This document shows positions 23,092 through 34,075 of a DNA stretch of 64,000 bases, piece after piece. Where the stretch lies: NCBI GenBank assembly GCA_024036415.1, contig JAMWET010000033.1:1-64000 (forward strand), read 5' to 3'. Under the pieces are notes generated by a model that did no database searches, had not been told where the DNA came from, and was given only the letters and a program-made list of their open reading frames with translations. Numbering within the stretch: position 1 is the stretch's first letter; each line of letters starts with the position of its first letter. Origin of the DNA: Prochilodus magdalenae (Eukaryota > Chordata > Actinopteri > Characiformes > Prochilodontidae). A program made the position numbers and the translations under genes.

Positions 23092-25492
23092 TCTAGCTAA
23101 TGGAACCTGTTCTCCTTCAGTGTTCTATGCTTACGATCTTTAGAATAGACATCTGTGTCAGACTAATGAATGAGCTTCTATTAGAGTCTCTTCACCTACA
23201 CTGAGCTGATTAAGAGTCTTCCTACTTCATACTTAAGTACATTTAAAGATAAATACTTTAGTACTGTTTCTCCAGTGGAGGTCTAAAGGGATAGTCTGCA
23301 GTCTGTATAGTAACTATACTAGCCAGCTAGCAGACATTATAACTTGTCCAGCTGAAGTGTAGGTACTGAAACATCAGCAAATAACTTAAGCTAAATTTGG
23401 TGTTTTACTACAAGCTGGCCAAATGTTTCAGGCTGTTTTGCCTCTTCCTTTTAAACCTATATTTTACTTGCCATGTAGGTCCTTGTTCGGTCCATCAGAC
23501 TAACGGCTTTTCTATAATAAAGTCTCCCAATTTAAGCCATATCGAACCTCAACGCGCTGCAAGCAGTGCGCTACTGACGCTAGCAAAACCGAAAGCTACA
23601 TCAGGTTTTATTCACTTTACCACATTAAGTCTGTCTGGCTTCATCTAATTGGTTCGCTGAGGTGTTGAGTAATCTCTAATCCGCATTCTTGTACACAGAT
23701 AGCAAATGAGTCATGGCCCAGTTCCCAGAGCACCTTGTAATGATGAAGATATGTCACTAACATGTTATTCAGTGTAGCCAGTAAGTTTGAACTGTAAGCC
23801 TGACGCAAACATTCGAAACAACTCTGAATGAAAGTGCAAAGTGTTAAGTCAACCCACTAATGAGGCAGATTGTGTTAAGACTAATTCTGATGCTCTTAAG
23901 ACTACCTTCATAAAGGGTTTATGAATAGGGCCTAATAGCAAACCCACATTCAACACGTATTCATGTTCCTCAGATACAATCTCTTGCCTTCTACATTGTA
24001 ATTAATGTGTTATAACTATTTATTAATACTTTGTAAAGTGCTTTTGAATGAATAAATCAAATTTCAACCATTCCTAAGCCCTTGGTAGCTCTATTCTAAA
24101 GTGGTAAAAAATTTTTTACAAAGGCAGTCAAACTGCCATATCTCCGTCATAATTGGCCCAGATCTGGTTTAAGACATGTTTGCCAGTGCCGACAGTGCAC
24201 CAGCAGTACCATATGTTTTTTGGCCCACATCCACATGCTATCTGGGGTGGTCATCTACATAAATGGACGAAAGTACAGACAGACAGACTGCAAGACGGCT
24301 AGCACTCCTTGCTGGAGCAGATTTCACTGTTGATATAGATAACAGTGTCATACAGTGTCAGAAACCACGTAAGCAAGTCTAGTAGAGATTACATAACAAC
24401 TTGATCCAGTTTGGCGTAAGTCTGTGATCATTTAGGCTAACAGGTTCTGCTTGCAGCAAGCATGGCTGACTACATTTGGGCTAGTTGACTTGAACTCCAT
24501 TTTGAAGGCACTTGCTGACCTGTTGACACTGTTGTTTACAGATTTCTGAAGAATGCTCACGGTTGCCGTGCACAGAGCTCCCTTGTTCTGAACTCCTTTA
24601 TTTGGCTTTTTTTTGGGGGGCCCCAAAGTCATTGTCACAGCCTGCATTGTTCTCACTCGCCGTTTTCTCTCGTGGAGAAATTCCCCTTCTTGCGTGTGTG
24701 TTTCAGAGTGTGACAGAGAACCGTAAAGCAATAGCCTGGGCTGTCAGTTGAGCTCTGCCCCCCCACCACCACCACCACCCTCACCACCACCACCTTCTCC
24801 CTCCCCAGAGCATAAGCAACAGGTTAGACTCTGCAGACTGCTTATGTGTGGGAACCTCCATGGGTAGGCCCACCCGCTTCGGCTAACTTCGAGGTAGTGG
24901 TATCTGAGCATATGATTATGAGTCAGCAGTCATATAACACAGTGCATATGTATCTTGTAGTTCGAGCAGAAAACCACAGTGAGAGCATCTTGTTTAATCA
25001 GCATTTCAGATTTCGGAAGCGATCAATGTGTGGGCATGGTCAAAATTGCTAGAGCTAGAGGAAGTCTGTGAGAGACAGCAACGGTGTCACAACGGTGATC
25101 TAACTTTTCATGAAACTGCTAACCAACCTTAACCGACATGGTTTTCCGCGTCCAGCCCAGCTCTTAATAGGAATTCTCCAGTCTTGTCAGTCCAAGCTCT
25201 GTCTGGTGCACTAGCATAATAACTGTGGTCTGTCGTATGGACCACCATATTCATATATTTGCTTGTTTATAAGGTAGAATGCTCAGATTTCTCAGACATT
25301 TTTGCTGAAGAGGTTTATGGTGAAATCGTTAGTTATAGACAGGCCTCTTGACAGTGGCGGTGATGGGAACCAGGTGTCACCATGTGTACAACACGGATAT
25401 AGCCATTTTGCTTGCTATCCAAAATAAGCAGTGACCCTACACATGACTTTTGAGTTCTAATATGTCAGTTGTCACCATAAAAATATAACCTC
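23092..25492. other. mostly unique, non-coding stretch
   Basis: Includes a C-rich/ACC tract at about 24758-24800 and a GGCCC-rich patch at 24605-24630. The segment 24130-24240 with TTGGCCCACATCCACATG resembles a dispersed fish repeat. No gene recognised. Confidence 0.4.
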
Positions 25493-25926
25493 CCTGGACA
25501 AAACATGAGTCAGCTTGTGTATTTAAGGTGGTAGTAACTTCAGGCTCCTGCAGATGGCGCTGTATGAGGATGATGGGGCTATAAATACCTGCGAGGTGTG
25601 AGTGATATGTTAATGACTGGGAAAAAGGAGTGACTGCATGTGGGCGTGGCCAAAGACCATAGTGTGAAGGAAGTAGCTGAATCTGCAGGTGTATGGAAGC
25701 GTACGGTCATGCGAGTCTACCAGCAGGTGCTAAAATCCCAGTCTACAGGGAATTCTCCTCAGAATTGTTCCAGGGAACGTATCCACCAAATCTGCACCAA
25801 CTGCACCCTTCTTTGATGTAAGAGTATGACATTGATGTGGCCTACATCCAGAAACCTGTTCAGTCCATGCCAATTCCAGCCAATGCTATTACACTCTATT
25901 AGGTACGCAACTTTTTGCCCAGTGAG
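25493..25926 (+). mobile_element. Tc1-like family T, copy C (deletion derivative)
   Basis: Left end CCTGGACAAAACATGAGTCA, right end GCAACTTTTTGCCCAGTGAG. The internal words TGACTGCATGTGGGCGTGGC, GTAGCTGAATCTGCAGGTG and TACATCCAGAAACCTGTTC match the other T copies. The N-terminal helix-turn-helix remnant (VAESAGVWKRT) runs almost directly into the C-terminal remnant (YIQKPVQSM), so the catalytic core is absent. It is followed directly by family R sequence. Confidence 0.7.
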
Positions 25927-26290
25927 TGTTTTGTCCAGTCATGCATTTTAGGCCACAACATGATCTTAGATTAACCATTTCACCTATGTTGTGAACTGTT
26001 AAAATGCCTTAGATGTCCACAACCACCATTGTGAAAATTCCTGACTCAAACAATTTCTCTGGAATTAAGCATTTTGCTTCAAACTGCTCTGAAAGCCTAG
26101 TAGAGATTAAATTCTGCAGCAATAGTAAAAACATCAGTGGAATTCCCCTTTAGTAAAGGGTGAAAATGGCAGTTTCAAAACACATTTATAATAAGCCAAT
26201 GCTAAGTACAGGGAAACTGCCGTCCGTGGCAATCGACCGTATTCCACAATTGCAGCAGCTAGAGATTAGGACCAGAAACGCCAGACTTTA
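25927..26290 (+). mobile_element. repeat family R, copy 3 (longest)
   Basis: Holds in order the segments found in copies 1 and 2: ATGCATTTTAGGCCACAACA, TTCTCTGGAATTAAGCATTT, GGAATTCCCCTTTAGTAAAG and TCGACCGTATTCCACAAT. No coding capacity. The class is unknown. Confidence 0.6.
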
Positions 26291-27161
26291 CCCTTAAAGA
26301 CAGCTTGCACGGACTAACGGTGAATTGATAAGATGAGTCATTGTGTTTACCTCCAGCAACCTTTGTACATGCGAAGAGGAAATAAACCTCATCCTCCCAT
26401 TCATTACTGAATCAAGTGCCTTCTTTGAAAGCGCCCTCACATCTGTGATTCAGCACAGGGAGAGGCTCACGTAGCCTGCCAAGCGCTCAAGTTTCAAAGA
26501 CATTTTTTCTGTGGTAATAAAGGAGCTTCGGAACGGATGGCGAACAATAGGAGAACTTAAATCTCACTTAATTTATCTGCCGCGTTTCCTGGGCTTCTGA
26601 GGCCCGGGATGTGCTCGGACATCTCCCCCTGCACCCGCCAAACGTCGCCCCAGCTTTGTCCGCATTCAGATGCGTGTTGTGACAACTGCACGTATCGCTG
26701 TCCTTGGGGGGATTGTGATGCTCTTTGTCACCTTTCTCTCTCTATTTCACTCTCTCTCTTTCTGTCTCTCTCCCCTGTCCTGCTGACCCTCTAATAAAGA
26801 AGTGTCTTCTCAGACCCACCAGAAGCATGCACAGTTCCAGGAGTTTGGTGGGACGCCATGGGGCCGTCTGGGATAGGGTTGTATCCGAGGGGATTTTTGT
26901 AAATACACACAAGAAACCATCAAAGGCCGAGCCTAATAGCCTGTTGCGGAATCTCTGGAACTGGCTGACCAATTGTACAGTTGCACAAACCAAGGCCTTT
27001 AAGCAGCATGGACAGTATAAACAGCATTAAACAGGGAACTGAAAGATTCCAGTGGTATGTCCAATGATCTTTCAGTCAGCTGTGAAAAGTTGTGAGAACT
27101 GCAAACATATAGTCCTACGGAAGTCCAGAGAGGCCATGATGTAGTAACCATTTTTTAGGGC
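26291..27161. other. unique non-coding stretch with short CT tract
   Basis: CT-rich at about 26733-26775. Otherwise nothing recognised. Confidence 0.4.
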
Positions 27162-27763
27162 TCAATACTGACAATACAGATCAATACTGACAATACAGAT
27201 CAATACTGACAATACAGATCAATACTGATAATACAGATCAATACTGACAATACAGATCAATACTGATAATACAGATCAATACTGACAATATGAATCAAAA
27301 CTGACAATACAGATCAATACTGGCAATATGGATCAATACTGATAATACGGATCAATACTGATAATACGGATCAATACTGAAAATACGGATCAATACTGAA
27401 AATACAGATCAATACTGAAAATACGGATAAATACGGATAATACGGATCAATACTGACAGTACAGATCAATACTGAAAATACGGATCAATACTGATAATAA
27501 AGATCAATACTGACAGTACAGGTCAATACTGACAGTACAGGTCAATACTGATAATACAGATCAATACTGAAAATACGGATCAATACTGATAATACAGATC
27601 AATACTGACAATACAGATCAATACTGACAATACGGATCAATACTGAAAATACAGATCAATACTGAAAATACGGATCAACACTGATAATACAGATCAGTAC
27701 TGACAATACGAATCAATACTGACAATACGGATCAATATTGATAATACGGGTCAATACTGATAA
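27162..27763. repeat. 19-bp minisatellite, about 31 copies
   Basis: The unit is ATCAATACTGACAATACAG with frequent AATACGG, GATAATAC and GAAAATAC variants. Nearly unbroken phase over 600 bp. Confidence 0.96.
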
Positions 27764-29158
27764 GATTGTTGGACTCAAGATATTGAAAGTTGTGTCCCCC
27801 GGATCACCGTTTATCTGTCTCGTCATCTCAGGATAATGAAAGTTGTATTTTGAGAAGTTGTTGGTCTCAGGAAAACAACTTCTGTTATCTTAAGCTCACA
27901 GCACAAATAAGTTGTGATCTCAAGAAAACAAGTTTTGGTATCCTGACAGCGCAGGATAAAGAAATCTCAAGATGACAGACCAAATTCAGTCTAAAGACGG
28001 AACACTTGGACAAATAAATGATGACCTCGGGATAACAGACCAAAAACTACCTTTTTAGCCTCTTTGGACTTTATTATCCTTATCACATCTGAGCCCAGAG
28101 AAATTGACGGCGCTTTTGGTTATGGTGAACGTAAGACTTGCACAGTAGCACTTTAAGTGGTGTTTATGAATGTAACTCTGTATTGTAGGGCTTACCAAAG
28201 TAATTCCTTGCTCATGTGTTTATATCAGCTATTGCTGAATGTGGTTTTTGATGCAGTGCTGCCTGAGAGTTCATGGGTGTTTAGCTTAGGCTTCCTCAAT
28301 CTTTCTTTGAGGAATATTGTTTTTAAACATTTCAATAATGTTCTCATGCATGGGTGTTGACACATTACCCATGTTCCCTTCTAAAGGCTCAGCCTTACAT
28401 GGATATTGCTTTTGTACCATGTCACGATTACAGTCCCCTGTTAACATCACCTCACTGCTAGCCCTAAATGGCCCTCATTTTCCCAACTGTTATTGGAGTG
28501 TGTTGCAGGCCTGAAATCCAGGAAGGCATGCAAGTTAACAAATGAAATTATGTTGACCAGACAAACCATGAAATATCATTTGTTCATACTGTCTGCAGTG
28601 AAATGAAACTTTGAGTTTTCCACATGGTCTCAGTGTTTTCTGAATACGGATTGTACATAACACGACTTGCTTCCTTTTATTAAATTCTCCTTTAAGTTAT
28701 AGACGAGCTTGCTGCGTTCTGTTCGGCGTCACTCCTTGGCCGAACGCTTTCCATGATTTCCTGTGTCTGAAAAGGTTTTGTTCATTGTGCAGTGCTACAC
28801 ATTTCACTGTTTGTTTTTCCCATTTTCGACCGTTTCCAAGCTAAGACCAGACTCAATGGCACAAAAGCACAAGGGTCTTAAAGTGTGGCGTTCCTCTCCT
28901 GTGGAACACGGGCTGGCCACCGTTAGGGGAATTCCACCAAATTCAGTCTAAAGACAGAACACGCGGATTTTTCCATGAAAAACTGCTACATTGGCTATAT
29001 GCTCCATTGGACTTAACAGCCTTACGGCCCCTTATAGCCAAAACCGCAGAGGGCTATACAGTAGCTGGAGACCAAAGCACATCATCAGCACAGGCTTTTA
29101 TATTGTGACATGAGTGAAGTGCGTAAAATGTTTTCTTTCTGTGTTTGTGTTGTTGCAG
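27764..29158. other. non-coding stretch upstream of candidate exon
   Basis: About 27780-28000 is rich in TCTCAGGATAA and TCTCAAGAAAACAAG words, a low-complexity type frequent in fish. A 19-base word CCAAATTCAGTCTAAAGAC occurs at about 27982 and again at about 28940. The remainder is unremarkable and could be intronic. Confidence 0.4.
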
Positions 29159-29192
29159 GATCTGTGCAGATCTTGGACATGGCTCCATACAG
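29159..29192 (+). CDS. possible 34-nt exon of an unrecognised gene
   Basis: A pyrimidine-rich run (TTTTCTTTCTGTGTTTGTG) leads to TTGTTGCAG, a good splice acceptor. After 34 nt comes ATACAG/GTAGGC, a fair donor. All three frames are open: for example SVQILDMAPYR, or ICADLGHGSIQ in another frame. I recognise neither peptide. A 34-nt exon would shift phase, so neighbours must compensate. There is no second exon in the window to pair with it. It could be a microexon, an untranslated exon, or a chance arrangement. Confidence 0.25.
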
Positions 29193-29774
29193 GTAGGCGC
29201 TGATGGAAGGAAACCACACCTGTTTGATTCATGAGTGCTGACAGCTTTGTCCCAGATGTTTGCTTTTTAAGGTTTCGTGAGAAACCCCTTCAGACATCCA
29301 GGGGGGCTCGTTTTGCTGTTCGGAGTTGGTCTGGAACAATGTGGCTCCGGCTCTCAGCCGCATTGATGTCTGTCAAAGACGCTCGGTAGATTGGGGTGAC
29401 CTTTAAGTGCATGTGGGAATCTATCATAAATGTATAGAAACGCTGCTGTTGGGCCGGTGAAGGTATTGTGGCTAGCTGGTGTCGGAGTGTGGGTTATGAC
29501 TGAAGATGCTTTGTGCTCGTCTTTGGGTCGCTGTGCCCACCACAGTTACTCACTTTACTCTTCTTAGTAAATCCAGCAAAACCTCAGAGTCTGAGTTGGA
29601 CCAATCACAGAGAAATCACAAAACAGCATGAGATTAAATATACAGAAAAAAGAATTAGTGAGTAAATAGGAATAAAAAGATTCATTTACTTTTTATTTAA
29701 TTTAAAGGTTTCATGATTGGAAAAATGCTCTAATAAATAACATATATATATTCTAAAATCTAAAATTCTAAAAT
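29193..29774. other. unique non-coding stretch
   Basis: Nothing recognised between the candidate exon and the MITE. Confidence 0.4.
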
Positions 29775-30052
29775 ATTCATGGAATTATACAGTCCACCTT
29801 AAAAACCTCCAAAATGGAGCTTTACAGAAGAACTTTCTTACCCTGCAGTGGAGCTGATAGAGCAAGGTTTATTACTAAGCAGGTTTGGAGCGATTCTATT
29901 GGTCGGTCCATCATGAATATTCACTAACCTGAAAGGAGAACTAGAGCTTTTACACTGTGCAGAAAAAGAGATCAAAGTTTTACACCACTAAATATATATT
30001 AGAGGTGGAGATATGGAGGAGTACCATACTGTGATACAATAAAACATGTGGT
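29775..30052 (-). mobile_element. MITE family P, copy 2 (partial)
   Basis: Reverse complement of about 10285-10560: GGAATTATACAGTCCACCTT, GGTTTATTACTAAGCAGG, CATGAATATTCACTAACCTG and GCAGAAAAAGAGATCAAAG in mirrored order. Both termini are missing. Confidence 0.75.
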
Positions 30053-30154
30053 TCTAATTTTAAGTAATATATAAACGCTTCTCTCCTAGAACCCTGCTCT
30101 GAAAGATAATGAGCTGATGTGAGTTATTAGAAGGGAAAGCGTGACTTGTGAATC

Positions 30155-30865
30155 TTTGCAGCTAGCTTTAGCGATTAGTACTAGCTAACACTAACAGCTG
30201 AAGTCATTAACGAAGATGTAATGTTTTAGCATTGGGATTTAGCACTAGCTAACGCTAACAGCTGAGGTGATTTATAGTATTTAAAGATCTAATATTCTAG
30301 ATAGTTCCAGCGACTAGCACTAGCTAACACTAACAGCTGAGGTCATAAACGAAGATGTAGTGTTTTCTATAGTTCTTGGTATTTAGCATTAGCTAATGCT
30401 AATAGCTGAGAGTTCCACTGATTAGCACTAGCTAACACTAACAGCTGAGGTCATTAATGAAGATGTACTGTTTTCAATAGTTCTTGGTATTTAGCATTAG
30501 CTAATGCTAATAGCTTGGAGTTCCAGCGATTAGCGCTAGCCAACACTAACAGCTGAAGTAATAAACGAAGATGTACTGTTTTCAATAGTTCTTGGTATTT
30601 AGCATTAGCTAATGCTTATAGCTGAGAGTTCCAGCGATTAGCACTAGCTAATGCTAACATCTGAGGTAATTAACGAAGATGTAATTTTTAGCATTGGGAT
30701 TTAGCACTAGCTAACTCTAACAGCTGAAGTAATAAATGAAGATGTAATGTTTTCAATAGTTCTTGGTTTTTAGCATTAGCTAATGCTAATAGCTGAGGTG
30801 ATTTATAGTATTTAAAGAGATGTACTGTTGAAAGTTATGGCACTAGCTAATGCTAACAGCTAACT
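30155..30865. repeat. 108-bp minisatellite with TAGCACTAGCTAA words
   Basis: TAGCACTAGCTA-type words fall at 30315, 30423, 30531 and 30639, exactly 108 bp apart. Variant, shorter units flank these. Each unit carries two short palindromic stretches (TAGCACTAGCTAACACTAA and TAGCATTAGCTAATGCTAA). Confidence 0.93.
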
Positions 30866-31195
30866 AGTTGTGCTGATGTACAGATGATGCAAGGTTTTGG
30901 GCAGTTCATGATGGTACTCACTGCAGGATCCATAGTAAGGTAAATGCTATTCGTGTGTTAGATGAATGTCCGTAAGATGAACTATGTGATCAACAGGGTA
31001 ATTAAGGTGAGAGTAAAATAAGGGGATGTGAAGAGACACTCTGACCAGCTGTTCTGGACAGGGCTGTTTAGACATCACCTTTTTTAAAGTTCCAATAAAA
31101 ACCTATCAGTTTTCCGGGTCAGGAAAACACGCAAACCACATTTATTTAACTGAAAATCACACTGAACCTCCACACAGCTAAACACGATGTTTGGT

Positions 31196-31480
31196 ACCAC
31201 ATCCTTTCATACCCATAGCGTTGATGTGTCTTCTTACAGTGGAAGGATAGACAGAAATGTCTGTGGATGTTCTCAGATCTGAAACATGTGTGGAGCCTGA
31301 TGTTCTTCTCTCTCCCACAAAGATGAAAGCTTTAGGTGCTGGTTATCTGATGGGGGGACAGTTTTGGTGGTCTACCAGGTCCTGCGGGTGGTTGTTAGAA
31401 GTCTCCTTTTCTCTGTACTGTCTAATAATTTTTCGAACTCTAATTTTGGAAACCTCAGGTTTTTTTTCATGTCTCCTTCT
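31196..31480 (-). pseudogene. Tc1-like family U, copy 1: transposase DNA-binding remnant
   Basis: The minus strand reads VSDLRTSTDISVYPSTVRRH (complement of about 31222-31285), the second helix-turn-helix region of Tc1-type transposases. The same DNA recurs at 41350-41715 and, reversed, at 46195-46335. No catalytic core is present. Confidence 0.6.
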
Positions 31481-31984
31481 TTATGCAAGTGGAGTATAAT
31501 ATCGCTGCGTTATCTTCTCAGAAACATCTCCTGAGAAAAAGTCTATCTTGTGCTTGATGACTTTCTTGACTGGAAATGAAAGCCCTTCGCATCAACCGTA
31601 CAAGTCACGTTAAACGCTCAGAGAGAAGTTAGCCGTACGTGACAATCTCAGATGTAGCTAGATTTTGTATTCTCACACCGAGCGGCTTTGGTGTTGTTGC
31701 TTGTATGCAACATGCAGTTCGTCTGCTCGGTTTTAGTTTCATTTAACAGTAGAAGGTGCGGAAAGTGTTGCACTAGAAAGAAATCAGCATTGTGACAACT
31801 GTATGCATAGGGGCAGTTCACGCTCTGAGTGTTTCTTGTTGCTGGTGACTCATTTGATTTTCCAATTAGCATGACAAGCTGACGAAGGGGGTACGGGGTC
31901 AAAGGGTTAGAGGGTTTGAGGAGGTTCAGTGGTGATAGATAGGCTAGATAGTTATTACTTTGCACTTATTTTACACTTACAGGC
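31481..31984. other. unique non-coding stretch
   Basis: The minus-strand open frame of 105 residues (31648-31965) has no recognisable domain. Confidence 0.35.
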
Positions 31985-32625
31985 CACTATATTAGCTACA
32001 CCTGCCTTGAGTGTCAACTAACTGGCCACTTTATTAGGAACACCTACCTTGTACTCCCAGTAACTGGCCACTTTATTAGAAACACCTTGTACTCCCAATA
32101 ATTGGCCACTTTATTAGAAACACCTACCTTGTACTCCCAGTAACTGGCCACTTTATTAGAAACACCTACCATTTACTCCCAGTAACTGGCCACTTTATTA
32201 GAAACACCTACCTTTTACTCCCAATAACTGGCCACTTTATTAGAAACACCTTGTACTCCCAATAACTGGCCACTTTATTAGAAACACTTACCTTGTACTC
32301 CCAGTAACTGGCCACTTCATTAGAAACACCTACCTTTTACTCCGACTACCTGGCCACTTTATTAGAAACACCAACCTTGTACTGCCACTAATTGGCCATT
32401 TTATTAGAAACACCAACCATGTACTTCCACTCACTGGCCACTTTATTAGAAACACCTACCTTGTACTTCCACTCAATGGCCACTTTATTACAGTCTCCAG
32501 CCTTGTACTTTGGCTCACTGGTTACTGCATTAGACACATCTGCCATGTACTCCAACTCACTGGCCACTTTATTAGACACACCAACCTTATACTTACACTT
32601 ACTGACCACTTTATAAGAAGAAAAA
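31985..32625. repeat. 42-bp (some 38-bp) minisatellite built on a transposon-end-like motif
   Basis: About fifteen units of ACTGGCCACTTTATTAGAAA, CACCTACCTTGTACTCCCAG plus two bases. Starts at 32019, 32061, 32099, 32141, 32183, 32225 and 32263 show 42-bp steps with 38-bp units where ACCT is lost. The motif GGCCACTTTATTAG is widespread in fish as the end of a DNA element. Later units keep a 14-codon open frame (LATLLETPTLYFHS-like) because 42 is divisible by 3; this is not evidence of a gene. Confidence 0.93.
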
Positions 32626-33330
32626 GCAATGTGGTGTTTTGGGTCACTGGACACTTTTATGAGAAACACCTTGAAACACCCTGTACTCTAACTCAATTGA
32701 TTTCAATTCAGTTCAGTTCAGTTCAGTTCAATGGCCACTTTGTTAGAAACCCCTACCTAGTACTTGAAACTTACCATGTACTTCACAGTCATTCACTTGT
32801 CCCTTTTTACCACTCGCTGTACATCTTTTCAACCCCTCTATCCCATTCATCACAGGTCAGTTTCTGACTACAGAGTCTCTGTTGCTCAGGTATTATTTGG
32901 GTAGTGAATAATTCCTAACACAGCAGTGACAGTGACATGGTAGCGTGTGTGGTGCTGGTATGAGTGTGTCAGAAACAGCAGTGCTACAGAGGTTTATACA
33001 CAAGCCAGTGTCACTGCTAGGTTAAGAGTGGAGCACCACCCCCCAAAAAATCCAGACAAGAGCGGCTCTGTGGTCAGAAACTGACCACTGATGAAAGACT
33101 AGAAGGTGGCTGACAGAGTGCACTGACAGATAGGCTACAGGCTCTAACTGAGCACCAGCAATGTAGAACTACATGAATGCATCCTATAGATATTTTGCAG
33201 TGTGAGGTAATTTGCATGGGTGAAACGGCTGGTGCAAGCATAACATCAGTTCATCGTCAAGCTTACGTATCTATATGAATAGGTGGAACACGATCATCTG
33301 ACTTATCCTTTATATGAAAAGCCCCTACTC
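32626..33330. mobile_element. interior of the element whose end forms the 42-bp array
   Basis: Contains CAGCAGTGACAGTGACATGG, GTGGTGCTGGTATGAGTG, AACAGCAGTGCTACAG and GACCACTGATGAAAGACTAG, a set of words I associate with an abundant fish repeat that carries the GGCCACTTTATTAG end. Association from memory of the family; boundaries approximate. A GTTCA run lies at about 32709-32730. Confidence 0.45.
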
Positions 33331-33419
33331 CATCACCCTTTTTAATGTTTTGGCTTTTATGATATTCAATATTATATTATCCCCCCCCCAGTCCTAGTGT
33401 AAAAGCTTTATCTACACGC

Positions 33420-33993
33420 CAGCAGTGATGCCCTCCATGAGTCATCCTGCTACTGCCAGCACCATTAGCAGACGGCTGCACGACACAGGGCTTCGACAAC
33501 TACCCTTAACACCACATCAGCGTCTCCCAAGACTGCAGTGGTGCTGTGCCAGACTGTCACGGAGTGACTCAGAATGGCAGCGGGTCATCTTCAGTGATGA
33601 GTCCCACTTTTGTCTTAGTAGAGATGCCCAACGAATCTGTGTGTGGAGGCACCGTGGCCAGCACCAAGACGAACAAGTTTGCTGTCATGCGTCACACGTC
33701 CAGAAGGTCTGGTGTTACTCCTCCTTCGTTCTACCATACATTCTGCAGGAACTGTGCGAGAATAGTCAAGCAGCATGGGATGGATTATCACAGGACACCT
33801 TTATGGACCTTCTGAGACATCTGGCATGTCGCATTGGCAAACATGGCGGCCCGACGCCATACTGAGAGACAGACTTCTGTATGTGTAGCTCAATAAATAT
33901 TGATCATATCAGTCTAAATGTATCATCAGTTATTGATCATGGTCACCTTTATCTTCCTTCCCAACCGCACTGCAATCCCACACCTCCTTCTGG
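33420..33993 (+). pseudogene. Tc1-like family Q, copy 1: internally deleted transposase
   Basis: The plus frame (33425-33865) reads LTPHQRLPRLQWCCARL, then EWQRVIFSDESHFCLS and ICVWRHRGQHQDE, which is the Tc1 transposase region around the first catalytic Asp (FSDES). It then jumps to LQELCENSQAAWDGLSQDT and ends near GGPTPY, the transposase C-terminus. The stretch holding the second Asp (QDNA.PH) and the third acidic residue (SPDLNPIE) is absent. The 3' part continues to the terminal repeat CACACCTCCTTCTGGA, where the TA array begins. The 5' terminus is missing. Confidence 0.85.

Positions 33994-34073
<80 letters not shown>
33994..34073. repeat. (TA)n microsatellite
   Basis: About 80 bp of TA with one early CA. 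It replaces the end of the Q1 terminal repeat. Confidence 0.97.

Positions 34074-34075
<2 letters not shown>

Noticed and set aside
32388..32669. Open frames with a 14-residue period resembling a repeat protein
   Set aside because: The 42-bp minisatellite unit is divisible by three, so open frames persist by chance. The parent motif is a transposon end, and both strands are open.
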